Shown one piece after another: positions 44,401 to 53,577 of a stretch of DNA of 64,000 bases. Source of the DNA: an uncultured bacterium (GTDB taxonomy: Bacteria > Patescibacteriota > Minisyncoccia > Phycocordibacterales > UBA9973); assembly GCA_937895515.1 (NCBI GenBank), contig CALAYS010000077.1, positions 1 to 64,000 of the forward strand, written 5' to 3'. Made by a program: the position numbers and the translations under genes. Below the pieces are notes generated by a model. It had not been told where the DNA came from. It did no database searches and saw only the letters and a program-made list of their open reading frames with translations. Position 1 is the first letter of the stretch. Each line of letters begins with the position of its first letter.

Positions 44401-46363
44401 AATGATTCAATCATCTGGACTTAAATCTTCGTCAATTACAGATGATGTAAAAGTGGCAAGATCTAAAGACATAATGAGCTTGTTTGGATTAAAACCAGAG
44501 CAGAGAGCGGCTGCTGCAAATATGTATACTGGAGCTAGCAGTACGCACGTGCTTCACAACCTATCATTGCCAACTGATTATGCTGGAGATATAAAAAGTG
44601 TATCAATACCATTCATAAGCACAAACAGAAGTGGTATATACGAACAAGAAACAGGAGATCTACTAAAGGCAATGGATGTGCAAAGAAGAGATCTTATTCA
44701 GATGGATCTTGAATATGCTACTGCAGATGAAGCAAAAAAGAAGCTATTGGCACCAAAGTATATTGATCAATTAAGTGCATTTGAAAAATCAATAAGATCA
44801 TCAGTAATTGGTGAATCAAATATAGTAAAAGAATCATCAAAAGCCTTAATGCCAGGATCTTCATTTCTAAGAGCTAGAAGCATAGGTGGAAAATTTGCGT
44901 CTATGATGGAAAAAGAATTGGATCCAGCAATATTAATTAGTGAATCACAAGCAAGGGAATTAGCTAGAAGAGCAAATGTTGATATAAGCTTTGATCCAAT
45001 AAAGAATGGAACAATAGATACTGGGTATAGAAGATTGCTAACAAAAGACAAGAGTGGAGTCGAATCGCAATTCAAGGTACTGGCCTCAAGAGAACCAGCA
45101 CAGGGAGCATACTCTATACTTGGAGCAAATGTATTTGTAGCACCAGATGGAATGCTAGAGCATGGAGATGTTGGTATAGCAAATACGAGACAAAATATGT
45201 TTAAGACAGGTCAGTTCACAGACTTTGACTATGACATGTTGAAAATTGCATCTGTTAACTTTGATAGTGTTAGTGAAAAAGAACATGTAAATTTCGTAAA
45301 GAGACTTATGGATGCACAAGCAGATGCATTTCCAGAAGCAGAAAGAATGGCTACTGCGTTATCAAGAAAAGGAAATAAAGCAACAACAGTAATGCATTCC
45401 TCACTTGAGTCAGAACTTGACTATATATCCCATCAAGCATTTTCTTCTTTAAAATCTAAACAAAGAAAGTTCTTAGCTTCACATACAACAGATCTATCCA
45501 TGAACCTTACTAATGCACTTCATAAGCATTTGGCAGCAACAGAAGGCAATAGTGACAAACTAATGAGAAGATCAATAATGGGCAGAACATTGATTCACAA
45601 TATAACTGAATCTCTTTTGAAATCTGCACATAGATCATCACTAGATCTACAAAATGCAGCTGGTGTATCAGAAATAGAATCACTAAAAACTGCATACGCA
45701 AAACTTCATGACAAGTCAGGAAGAGCCGGAGAGTTTGAAGCAGACTTTAGAAAAGCTACAACATCATTGTTTGGAGCTAATATGACAGACGATGTTAAGC
45801 CATTATTTGATAGTGCTATCACAGATGTTATAAATGGTGCAAAGCTACATGCGGAAGAAATAGAAGCAAATGGTGGAAGAATACAAGATTTTAGATCTGC
45901 AAAAACATTACCAGAAATACTTGATGAACTCGGTAGATATGCAAAAAATGGAGACATGCCATCAACTACTGCTGATGATCTTGGAGAACTAATTAGTAAT
46001 GCTGGAAGTAAAATATCTAAAGGATTTCATCACATAAAGAGAAATATTATAGCAAACAAAAAACCAATAGGATTGGGATTGGCTGCACTTGCTGCGACAG
46101 CATTAGTTTTTGGTGGCGATAAACCAGAAATGACAAAGGAATCTTTACCATTTGAAACTAGTGATGGTATACTTCCACCATTACAATCAGAAAATGCTCA
46201 AGTGTTTAAAAAGAAATCATTTGACAATAGAAGATCAACCAACATAAAAGGTTCCTACAAAGAAAAGGGAGCCTCATCTTCTCGCCTAAAAAGAGACACC
46301 TTCGGTCATAAGAATGGCAGAACAAACATAACAATAAGAGATAAAAGAGATAGTAGTTACTAA
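41432..46363 (+). CDS. Giant virion protein with two-barrel RNA polymerase motifs (putative virion RNA polymerase)
   Basis: 1643 aa. N-terminal gly-zipper (13-50), long helical region, then motifs resembling single-chain two-double-psi-barrel RNA polymerases. First barrel: SIDDGSGVIS (646-655), like the DGxGxIS of eukaryotic RDRs, and IKLFGVGSKAGYSVVPD (759-775), like the GG-KG loop with its catalytic-core lysine (Lys767; Lys755 upstream). Second barrel: SREPAQG (1219-1225), like R-x-P, and FTDFDYDML (1262-1270), matching DxDxD with Asp1264/1266/1268. A TM helix (GLGLAALAATALVFGG, ~1547-1562) and a basic tail end it. Position between the tape-measure candidate and the hub suggests it is ejected. 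The middle Tyr replaces the usual Gly. Needs structural testing. Confidence 0.55.
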   Translation: MSVVNLMTGMPKIAMIGGAVGGLSQDPFENPFSAVLGAGIGAVSAMNMVYHRNSSPISKKGTLLSFDQNLTSGFVNTERSIESAKDSLARNRRTIEKLENLVSKYGNKYKAEMDWLNSMRKKIAEGERKGVVTSPSYVKRKGSIGNILHAAHDNIKIQRAKYERSIAKVGSGYFPKGDASKYTAAQSLAKKLATKYAELNNITLSGTSAEELIRSAIAAEKQSRTVAEKTVDHRVEVGEHLKKMMDEAELNADNFQQKVYNYSSFLKERKYREENILAIGKSRGIEITSEHLSGQNLTPEIASIINDGFRAGDSQLVGMSNPQTELINTVIKKTSISGNLNGEKRVAAMQNHFIQVMGHSQPDAERKAKMLDIAFRGKNISLVDGSLVIVEAGETTRIPLTSHSRGMTRFSKIDDTFYISKGVNPFALDLVGMKSSLTAELAAAIGINDPKILAKLRFDPEEYAAFFASGKEGNVQKLTDSFVRKNLEYIQGEADLGAIPLSELIEYKDSGFSKHAVHQSAHSLDFMKAIREKDGVISMVDVQMVGREVNGRPTKSQHSLILDTYRNVYGANPMEGQSVNTIGKYVNPALAKNFHETLGTFPSADRGYDAQLQRGYAADHAVYMNRFDVDSEMARELSVRYGDQYSIDDGSGVISRSAASKIREESYQTFEIHRSQYTGEYLINKDIAHALMADASERSRLLSEIELLPETVLGYDKNMEPAKIGNVFTSGSIHSVNEVDGKLVIRTKSVFDGSKANWIKLFGVGSKAGYSVVPDHIFEAMRKKVGASGDIDMIAGQSETGNKILPRLISGNETERASALTELVDQINRSNPTKAFLENKYFAKHLDVLRTGTAAQEEIAKSALFMLMQTDFKGNTDLATTVMSAVPRNGLMFRIQTEMNFLTADGGKVFHAQRDMALEKLNSIVNEVDINKMRTLRTSVSADLGERLHGVGNVGSMSWIERTQLKSYGATSEFLSKISVMNHDALFELSMIQSSGLKSSSITDDVKVARSKDIMSLFGLKPEQRAAAANMYTGASSTHVLHNLSLPTDYAGDIKSVSIPFISTNRSGIYEQETGDLLKAMDVQRRDLIQMDLEYATADEAKKKLLAPKYIDQLSAFEKSIRSSVIGESNIVKESSKALMPGSSFLRARSIGGKFASMMEKELDPAILISESQARELARRANVDISFDPIKNGTIDTGYRRLLTKDKSGVESQFKVLASREPAQGAYSILGANVFVAPDGMLEHGDVGIANTRQNMFKTGQFTDFDYDMLKIASVNFDSVSEKEHVNFVKRLMDAQADAFPEAERMATALSRKGNKATTVMHSSLESELDYISHQAFSSLKSKQRKFLASHTTDLSMNLTNALHKHLAATEGNSDKLMRRSIMGRTLIHNITESLLKSAHRSSLDLQNAAGVSEIESLKTAYAKLHDKSGRAGEFEADFRKATTSLFGANMTDDVKPLFDSAITDVINGAKLHAEEIEANGGRIQDFRSAKTLPEILDELGRYAKNGDMPSTTADDLGELISNAGSKISKGFHHIKRNIIANKKPIGLGLAALAATALVFGGDKPEMTKESLPFETSDGILPPLQSENAQVFKKKSFDNRRSTNIKGSYKEKGASSSRLKRDTFGHKNGRTNITIRDKRDSSY

Positions 46364-46364
46364 T

Positions 46365-49300
46365 ATGTCACAAGAACTATTCATAATAAACAATCTTGCA
46401 TTAAGAGTTAATCCAACAGATATACAAGTCTTTGACCAAAGGTTCTCAGACTCTGTATCGGCAATAAGAGACGTTTCTACATATTCAGTATCATCAAATT
46501 CAGCCATAGCGACGTATGTTGTAACTATGGCATTTGATCTAGATGAACCTTCTGATCAAAAGTCATTGGTGTCACTATGCACTCAGCTGGAAAAGTATCC
46601 ATTTGTATTTATAAAATCAGATAGACTATCTCAATTTGTACCAACAGTAAGTAGATCAATAACTGAATATGGAATGTATGCAGTAAAAGAATGGTCAATA
46701 AAACATGACTATAAAGCAAAAAATGCAATCTTTATAACTATTGATATGCACTACTTTAATCATATACCATACGTAAAAGACTTCGCATTCTTAACATATG
46801 AAAAATCAGAAAAATCAAACTCAAGAATAAAGGTAGATAATAACAAAAAGGGAGTAGAGTTAAGAACTGTTAATAGCTTAGCAGAATCAGAAATATTCAA
46901 CGACTACTTCATACATGACACATCAGTAAAACAAAAGAAATTTGATATCGGAATGGACTTCTTAACAGATGATGTTGGAAAAGTTATATTTGGTAGACCA
47001 CAGATATATCAAGCAACTGGAGAGTTTGCAGAAGCTCCATATAAGATAATAAAAGACAATGTGGCATTAGCTGGATTTGAAGAAGATGATGTGAAGTCAA
47101 TTTCATATGTAAATACTTTTAAATCAAATAAAAACAACGAAGAGAATATGGCCCTGAACTACTGGATAGTTTATCAGGATATGCCCCTATTTGTTATAAA
47201 AGATGGATTATCAAAAACATTCGAAGTTCAGTCTATAACTGTCACAAAAAGAAACAGTATCGCAGCAAACCAATTACAGATGTATATGGAACCACACATC
47301 CAATATCTTGGTAAAAATCCTGCATCTATGACTATAGAATTAACTGTTAATAATTCTGAATTCGAATACGAAGACATGTCAGATTACAATATAAAGCCAT
47401 ACGAACTACTCGCCCAAAGCCTTAGAGAAGCAGAACAGATGCATGTTGTAAATGGTAATAAGATGCCATTCAAGTCATTAAGAATAAGAAGTATAGCAAA
47501 TATACTTTCTGGCGCTAATTACTTCATATTAGATAATGAGACATCATTTGAATCTGCTGACGACCAAGGAAGACAAGGTGTTTCTATAAACTTTATAGAA
47601 TCAGATCTTACAGACATGATAGGCAGATCTAATCTATCACTTGCAAGCACTTCACTATCAGAAGCTGATATGTATCCAATGATAGAGATAGGTGCACAAC
47701 TATTAGAAATGTATGCAAGAATGGAGGTTATTACCAGAATGCCTTCTCGTCTTGTGTCGGATGACATTATAGAAGAAATAAGGGAAAGTCAAAAATTACA
47801 TGGATATATAGGCGAGAATATATCACTTGTAAGTAATTTGGAAAAAATTGTAGATCTTCCAAAAGAAACAATAGAAGCACTACACCATTCAAAAGAGAAT
47901 ATACATGCAATAGTCGCAGCTATATACATAGAAGCGCAATCATTTATAAATGGAACAACCATAAGCAGGGTGTCAAAACCAGCTACATATAGAAAAGGAC
48001 TAATTGATACAGCAAATAAACTAAGAGAAATATCTGCATATGTAAAAGTAAAAGTGGATAACAATGGAAGAGCACTAGATTTAACTTCATACGAATTTAG
48101 AAAGATGTTTGGTGCAATATCTGTTGGTATAGAGCAGATGCTTCAAGGATCTGTTGATGCTGGCCTATTTAAATTAAACGACAAGAATGTTAAGGACAAT
48201 GATGAGTCTCAATATATTGAAATATATAGAACTATTGTAAAGAAAGGGTATGACGCCTTGAGTGTAAAAGCTCTCGGTGGAAAGTTTAACGAGATCAAGG
48301 GCGAAGCTATTCCTGATATGGAACTATATTCATCTTTAATCAAGGGATATGCAGATAAAAACAAAACAGTTGCTGCATCTAACTATCTTGGTGAATCTGA
48401 TGCCAGAAGATTTTCTCCGTTCTTCTTTCTAAATCAAGACACATATATGGACTCTACAACTCTAATATCGCTTGTGGATGCAGTTGAGGAATTCAATAAA
48501 GATGAATTTAAAATTGATACATTAAAAACAGAGGGCGATAAGAGATTTGGAGAAGTTGAATATATACAAGGTGATAATATTCCAAAACCCCAAAGCCAAG
48601 AAGAAGCCAAAAAGAATAGAAAAACAACCAAGAAGCAAAAGGATGTAAAGGGAAGGCTCGAAAGACTTAGCAAGTATATAGACTTGACAATGGAAAGATA
48701 CAATCTATACGTATCAAAATCTGGAAACAAAAGCAATACAGAATTGCGGTCAATAAAAATTCTCAAGATTACTGAAGATCTTGTTAGACATATAATGTCA
48801 ATAGAGTCTGGTGGCGATCCTGAAGCAGTAAGTCCAAATGGATTATTCTTCGGTCTGTTTCAATTAAGTCAAGATGCATTAAATAAGCTGTATAGTGGTG
48901 CATCTTCTAAATGGAATGACCCAGTTACTAATATAGATGCAGCTATTAAATTTTGGCACACATATGTTATTCCAGAATTAAATAGTGGAAATTCAAAAGT
49001 ATTAATTATAGACGCAAAATCATATTTTAATTTCTACATGATGTGTCAACAGGGGGGTAGAGGGTATAGGGCAATAATAACTAAATTCCAAGATCCAAAT
49101 ACTAAAAATTCATTAGTTTCAAAAAAGGGTTATACATTTGAAGGATTAGCTAGATATGACTATGAAAATATGGCACAGAATTACCCAGGCGGTCGTAAGA
49201 ATTGGGATGGTACATATAATTCTTGGGTAGAAGCATGGAAGAAGCAATTTTATTCAAAAACAGGAGTAGAGGCTACGATATTTAGCAATATGGAATATAG

Positions 49301-52300
49301 AGCAACAAAAGCAAATGGTGGAATAGACAAAGAGGCTTTTGATCTAGAGGGAGAAGGAGGAATACCACATCTTTCAAGACTTATTGCAAAAATAAGCCAA
49401 ATGTATGCTGGAGCAAATCCACTAATTTTAGATGGAGATAAAATTTCATTTCCGATAAATTTATTTACATCAACCATGTTACCAAGTGCTTCAAATACAT
49501 TTAATATTTTTGGGTTAAAAAATCCAACAGAAAGATACAGGAATGTGTATCTTGCGTCTACAAAATATCATCCAGATGCACTTGTATTATCTGAGTCTAT
49601 TTTTAGTAAAATGAAATTTCCAATTTATATATATGCTCCAATATCTGGAAATGGCTATACAAATAACATAATTATAGACTCAGATGGTAATGACTATGCA
49701 TTAGAAATGATAAAAAATGGAACTGCAATTCCAGAAAAGCCATCAGATAGAACATTAACTGATAGATATAATCTATATAAAAAAATGTATGAATCGGCAA
49801 AAGTTAATAATGCATTAAATAGTAATAATAATGAAGCCGGAATATCTAAGTCTGTAGGGGGTGGCGAAAATGTTGGGAGAATAAGTGTAGAGGCTACAGA
49901 AACAGAGATATTGAAAAGATTTGGACAAACATTTGATGCACTACCAGAAGAATTGTCAACTCTAGAAAGAGCCAATGAATTATCAAAAAGCACCACGAAT
50001 GCAGAAGAGTCAGAGCTTAGATCTACTGATGGTATTTTAACAAGACCACTTAAGAGATTGGCACCATTTATTCAAAAGGAAAATATAGATCTGTTTAATG
50101 AAGAACTTCAGAAGCAATTTAGATGCATGAGAACAGGTGCACACTTATCTACTGGACTAGATATGGCTATACCAACAGTAAAGGTATACGTAGTAGAAGG
50201 CCTTAGAGATGATTGGCTTGGCAGATACGACATAGCTCTTCCTAGAGAAACAAACCTATATGAAGTATCTGGACTAGTTGAAGTAAAAATACAAACAGCA
50301 GATGAAATGAATCCTGTTGCTGTTGCGTCAATGTCGATTCTTAATCCTGGATCTATATATACAGATATTGCTGCTATAGCTAGAAGAGGTCAACCATTTG
50401 CTGACACTAGTGGTAATAACCTAGAGGCATTCTATAGAGACAAGATGGGCAAGTTGCGCCTTACAACAGGCACGAGAATACATATAAGAATGGGATATTC
50501 AAATGATCCTAATGATCTTGAAACTATATTCAATGGAGAGATAACAGAAGTAGAAGGAGAAGATGTTCTTGATATAGTTGCAGAAGGATATGGAAGGGAA
50601 TTGATAGCTCTAGATCAGCAAGAAGAGGATGTTGGATATGTAGAATCATTCTTTGGAAACGCAACCACAACAAGTGTCATATTCGAATTGATGCAAAAGG
50701 ATGAGTTGTATCATTTTGGGAAAAGAACGCACGTTGCTAATTCTATTAATCCAGTTGCAACAAATATATTAGACGGGATGACAAAGGGTGAAGCTGATAA
50801 CTCTGTAGGAATTGTTGATACGACTGTATCAGAAGCCAAGGGACTATTTGGCAGGATAATGGATTTTTTTGGAGATTATATGTCATTGCTTGGAATGAAA
50901 AATACAAGCACAGATACAAATGGTCTTGTAATGGGAGACTGGTGGAGAATGTCTAGTGAGCTTTATACAAACGTATACTCACCAGAAGTGCAATCTATAG
51001 ATACTGAGTTTAACGGACTATATTCATTTTCAAGATTAGCATCCTTTTACAAATCGGTTACCATATCATTTCCAATATATCAATCGACACTATGGGAATC
51101 ATTACGTGAAGTATTGTATAGGCATCCAGGATCAACTCTCTCTGTTATGAACTACAAAGAAAGAGCAAGCTTATTTTATGGAATAAAAGAACAACTATAC
51201 ATAGCAACAGATCCACCCATAAGCATGTTTACTGGATCATCCGAAAAGAGATACACATACAATGCTGAAGTTGAAAAAGTAAAATACAAGATGGTAAAAC
51301 CAGCATCTGACTTTCACCTAATAACAAGCGAAAGAGATATAGTCTCTAACGAGATATCATTAAGTAGCGGATTCAAAACGAAGGTAACAGTTAGATACTT
51401 CGGAACAGGATTTGCTGGAAGACCTCAGGCAGATCAATTCGAATCAAATAGTGGGTTTGGGTTCTTTGATGCACAGCTAGATGACAATCTACGTGCCACA
51501 GCAATTAGATCAACAACATTGTATGCAAAAGCATGCGATGGACAATTTATGGCTTGGAGATATGGGATAAGCGAATTAAAGAGACAAGCCGAAATGATGT
51601 ATTCTGGAAGAATAGTTATTGTTGGCAATCCATATATGAAAGCTGGTGACTATGCATATTTAAATGATTCATTCAGAGGATTGACTGGAATTATAAAAAT
51701 AAGAGAATGTTCACATATCTTTACGGAAAAAGATGGATACTTAACTGTCATAACTCCAGGCCTATATGTAGAGCCAAAAGTATTTATGTACTCATATCTA
51801 TATACAAAACTTGGACTTGCAATGGCTATAGCTGCAAATAAAATAAAAACAGATGCGGCAACAAGATTCTATGATTCTAGAAAGATAGTATATACATCTA
51901 GCATACTTGGAGTTTTATCAAATAAGGATACAAGAGATGCGTATTTTGGATCTCAAATAAAGGGCAATCTTATTTCTGGGGCGATAAGTGGCGTAACTCT
52001 TGGAGTTGGTGGAGTAATATTAAGAAATGCAATACCAACAGCACTAAGGTATTTAGCAATACAGGGAATAGGACTATATTTAAATACAGCAATAGCAGTA
52101 AGCGGAACAGCACTTGGAGCGGCAGGAGGTGCTGGCGCAGGACTGCTTGGTAGATTTGCTGGCGGAGCAGTATTTAGAACAGCTCTAGGAATGCTCGCTG
52201 GAGCATCATCTGGTCTTGTTGGCATCATAGCATTTTTGGCAAGATTTGCATTGTCTACTCCGGCAGCTGTGATTGGTGCAGGAATAGTAATGTTGTACTT

Positions 52301-52628
52301 ATATCAAACAATAGAAAAAAGCAATATGACAAGACAGCCCCTTATACTATTGCCACTATTGAATAATGGTATTGCATATCAATCTGGATTATTTGGATAT
52401 GAAATTAACACTAAATATGATTCAATATTTTCAGAAATAGATAAAACACAAGAGGCTGCACAAAAGCTACTAAGAGCCGCTAGATCAAGATTGGTATCTA
52501 CGAATAAAAATGGATCATCACTATATGAATCATCTAGATATGCAGCACTATCATCATACCTAAAAACGGTGAACGCAAATGCTAGTACAGATGCATTTTT
52601 TGAAAGAAAGGAAAACCCAAACAGATGA
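46365..52628 (+). CDS. Baseplate hub protein with internal lytic transglycosylase and hydrophobic C-terminus
   Basis: 2087 aa. N-terminal ~350 residues hold beta-rich repeats of the kind seen in baseplate or LysM-adaptor proteins (VNPTDIQVFDQRFSDSVSA). Residues ~800-960 are an SLT-type transglycosylase: HIMSIESGGDPEAVS (catalytic Glu814) and LFFGLFQLSQDALN, then WNDPVTNIDAAIKFW. Residues ~1225-1800 look like a gp27-type hub (RIHIRMGYSNDP; IFNGEITEVEGEDVLDIVA). Residues ~1872-1983 are a Gly/Ala-rich hydrophobic block (GTALGAAGGAGAGLLGRFAG), unusual for a hub. It should digest peptidoglycan locally at injection. Confidence 0.78.
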   Translation: MSQELFIINNLALRVNPTDIQVFDQRFSDSVSAIRDVSTYSVSSNSAIATYVVTMAFDLDEPSDQKSLVSLCTQLEKYPFVFIKSDRLSQFVPTVSRSITEYGMYAVKEWSIKHDYKAKNAIFITIDMHYFNHIPYVKDFAFLTYEKSEKSNSRIKVDNNKKGVELRTVNSLAESEIFNDYFIHDTSVKQKKFDIGMDFLTDDVGKVIFGRPQIYQATGEFAEAPYKIIKDNVALAGFEEDDVKSISYVNTFKSNKNNEENMALNYWIVYQDMPLFVIKDGLSKTFEVQSITVTKRNSIAANQLQMYMEPHIQYLGKNPASMTIELTVNNSEFEYEDMSDYNIKPYELLAQSLREAEQMHVVNGNKMPFKSLRIRSIANILSGANYFILDNETSFESADDQGRQGVSINFIESDLTDMIGRSNLSLASTSLSEADMYPMIEIGAQLLEMYARMEVITRMPSRLVSDDIIEEIRESQKLHGYIGENISLVSNLEKIVDLPKETIEALHHSKENIHAIVAAIYIEAQSFINGTTISRVSKPATYRKGLIDTANKLREISAYVKVKVDNNGRALDLTSYEFRKMFGAISVGIEQMLQGSVDAGLFKLNDKNVKDNDESQYIEIYRTIVKKGYDALSVKALGGKFNEIKGEAIPDMELYSSLIKGYADKNKTVAASNYLGESDARRFSPFFFLNQDTYMDSTTLISLVDAVEEFNKDEFKIDTLKTEGDKRFGEVEYIQGDNIPKPQSQEEAKKNRKTTKKQKDVKGRLERLSKYIDLTMERYNLYVSKSGNKSNTELRSIKILKITEDLVRHIMSIESGGDPEAVSPNGLFFGLFQLSQDALNKLYSGASSKWNDPVTNIDAAIKFWHTYVIPELNSGNSKVLIIDAKSYFNFYMMCQQGGRGYRAIITKFQDPNTKNSLVSKKGYTFEGLARYDYENMAQNYPGGRKNWDGTYNSWVEAWKKQFYSKTGVEATIFSNMEYRATKANGGIDKEAFDLEGEGGIPHLSRLIAKISQMYAGANPLILDGDKISFPINLFTSTMLPSASNTFNIFGLKNPTERYRNVYLASTKYHPDALVLSESIFSKMKFPIYIYAPISGNGYTNNIIIDSDGNDYALEMIKNGTAIPEKPSDRTLTDRYNLYKKMYESAKVNNALNSNNNEAGISKSVGGGENVGRISVEATETEILKRFGQTFDALPEELSTLERANELSKSTTNAEESELRSTDGILTRPLKRLAPFIQKENIDLFNEELQKQFRCMRTGAHLSTGLDMAIPTVKVYVVEGLRDDWLGRYDIALPRETNLYEVSGLVEVKIQTADEMNPVAVASMSILNPGSIYTDIAAIARRGQPFADTSGNNLEAFYRDKMGKLRLTTGTRIHIRMGYSNDPNDLETIFNGEITEVEGEDVLDIVAEGYGRELIALDQQEEDVGYVESFFGNATTTSVIFELMQKDELYHFGKRTHVANSINPVATNILDGMTKGEADNSVGIVDTTVSEAKGLFGRIMDFFGDYMSLLGMKNTSTDTNGLVMGDWWRMSSELYTNVYSPEVQSIDTEFNGLYSFSRLASFYKSVTISFPIYQSTLWESLREVLYRHPGSTLSVMNYKERASLFYGIKEQLYIATDPPISMFTGSSEKRYTYNAEVEKVKYKMVKPASDFHLITSERDIVSNEISLSSGFKTKVTVRYFGTGFAGRPQADQFESNSGFGFFDAQLDDNLRATAIRSTTLYAKACDGQFMAWRYGISELKRQAEMMYSGRIVIVGNPYMKAGDYAYLNDSFRGLTGIIKIRECSHIFTEKDGYLTVITPGLYVEPKVFMYSYLYTKLGLAMAIAANKIKTDAATRFYDSRKIVYTSSILGVLSNKDTRDAYFGSQIKGNLISGAISGVTLGVGGVILRNAIPTALRYLAIQGIGLYLNTAIAVSGTALGAAGGAGAGLLGRFAGGAVFRTALGMLAGASSGLVGIIAFLARFALSTPAAVIGAGIVMLYLYQTIEKSNMTRQPLILLPLLNNGIAYQSGLFGYEINTKYDSIFSEIDKTQEAAQKLLRAARSRLVSTNKNGSSLYESSRYAALSSYLKTVNANASTDAFFERKENPNR

Positions 52629-53272
52629 AGACTACCGAGGCAGGCATAATAGAGAGCATATCCCCGCAAGGGGATATGCTGTATGCAACGATACGAAGAG
52701 TTGGCGATACAGCTACTGACGTAGACAATAATATAGTAAAAATAAATACAACTTTATTTAATAGACATGGCATAGATATACCAGAAAATAAATATGTTCT
52801 TGCAGAAATATTGATACCACTAGATGTAATGGTTGAGTTTGTAAATATTAAGTATGAAAAATTAATAGGCAAGACAGTATTAGTAACACTAGATGGAGGA
52901 AAGGCTTTATACGCATCTGTACTGGACACATCTAGTGAAGCAAGGACTATAGCCGCAGAAGACATAATGAAGGCCAGAAAGCTGTCTAGAAGTATGACAA
53001 AGATAGACGCGGCTGGAGTAAAATTCTTAGAAAAATCTGGTTATGCAATTAATGAAATATTAACCGTACTAAGTGAAGAAGTTGCAGAAATAAGTATAGA
53101 TGGTAAAGTATTAAGATATGGGGATGCAGCAACACATGATACTGTTTCTAAAAGTGAAAATTCATCAAGATATGATATGAAACAATCTATATCTGTTGCT
53201 ACAAATATTCCCCCATTTAGTGCAAAAAATAAAACATGTCACATACACATAAGGCCTTTTAGTGCAAAATGA
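52625..53272 (+). CDS. Baseplate/spike-associated protein candidate
   Basis: 215 aa, overlapping the hub gene by 4 nt. The N-terminus (GIIESISPQGDMLYATIRR) and following strands resemble an OB-like barrel, as in spike base domains. The C-terminus carries a duplicated PFSAK motif (near 53216 and 53258, a 12-bp direct repeat) and HIHI. Directly followed by a small beta protein. A gp5-like spike base is possible, but not proven. A very strong hairpin lies in its first codons; ATG 52676 (MLYATIRR) is an alternative start. Confidence 0.55.
   Translation: MKTTEAGIIESISPQGDMLYATIRRVGDTATDVDNNIVKINTTLFNRHGIDIPENKYVLAEILIPLDVMVEFVNIKYEKLIGKTVLVTLDGGKALYASVLDTSSEARTIAAEDIMKARKLSRSMTKIDAAGVKFLEKSGYAINEILTVLSEEVAEISIDGKVLRYGDAATHDTVSKSENSSRYDMKQSISVATNIPPFSAKNKTCHIHIRPFSAK
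52655..52680 (+). other. Perfect 11-bp GNRA hairpin inside the start of the spike-candidate gene
   Basis: AGCATATCCCC-GCAA-GGGGATATGCT: perfect 11-bp stem with a GCAA tetraloop, 30 nt after the start codon and 27 nt after the hub stop. No T-run follows. Among the strongest RNA structures seen in the window; it must strongly affect translation or RNA processing. Confidence 0.85.
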
Positions 53273-53577
53273 AAATAAAAAACAGTATAGACTCCTCTGT
53301 ATTTCTAGAGGCAGACGTAAGTGCATCAAGACTTGCGGCTGGAGCAGTATCAATAACAGCAGATAAAGACGGTGGGGCATTTATAAATGGAGCGTTATCC
53401 ATTACATCTGGAATACCAAATATACGTATAGGCCCTATACATAAATTTAATCCACTAACCGTCGCATGTGTACCCTCTACACTAGTAACACCAATATCAA
53501 CATTTATCTTTGATATACCAGCAAAACATGCCATAGCAACTGCTGCACTTGGCGCACTATTGGCCTCAACATTATGA
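53269..53577 (+). CDS. Small beta protein, spike-tip candidate
   Basis: 102 aa. Regular hydrophobic alternation with SITADKDGGAFINGALSIT, IPNIRIGPIHKFNPLT and VPSTLVTPISTFIFDIPAKH looks like a compact beta structure. The size and place between the spike-base candidate and the gp25-like gene match those of PAAR or gp5.4-like spike tips, but the PAAR signature is absent. Coupled to both neighbours by ATGA overlaps. Confidence 0.5.
   Translation: MKIKNSIDSSVFLEADVSASRLAAGAVSITADKDGGAFINGALSITSGIPNIRIGPIHKFNPLTVACVPSTLVTPISTFIFDIPAKHAIATAALGALLASTL

Noticed and set aside
51953..52228. Hydrophobic Pro/Ala-rich minus-strand frame inside the hub gene
   Set aside because: It is the antisense of the Gly/Ala-rich hydrophobic end of the hub; no ribosome site and no independent support.
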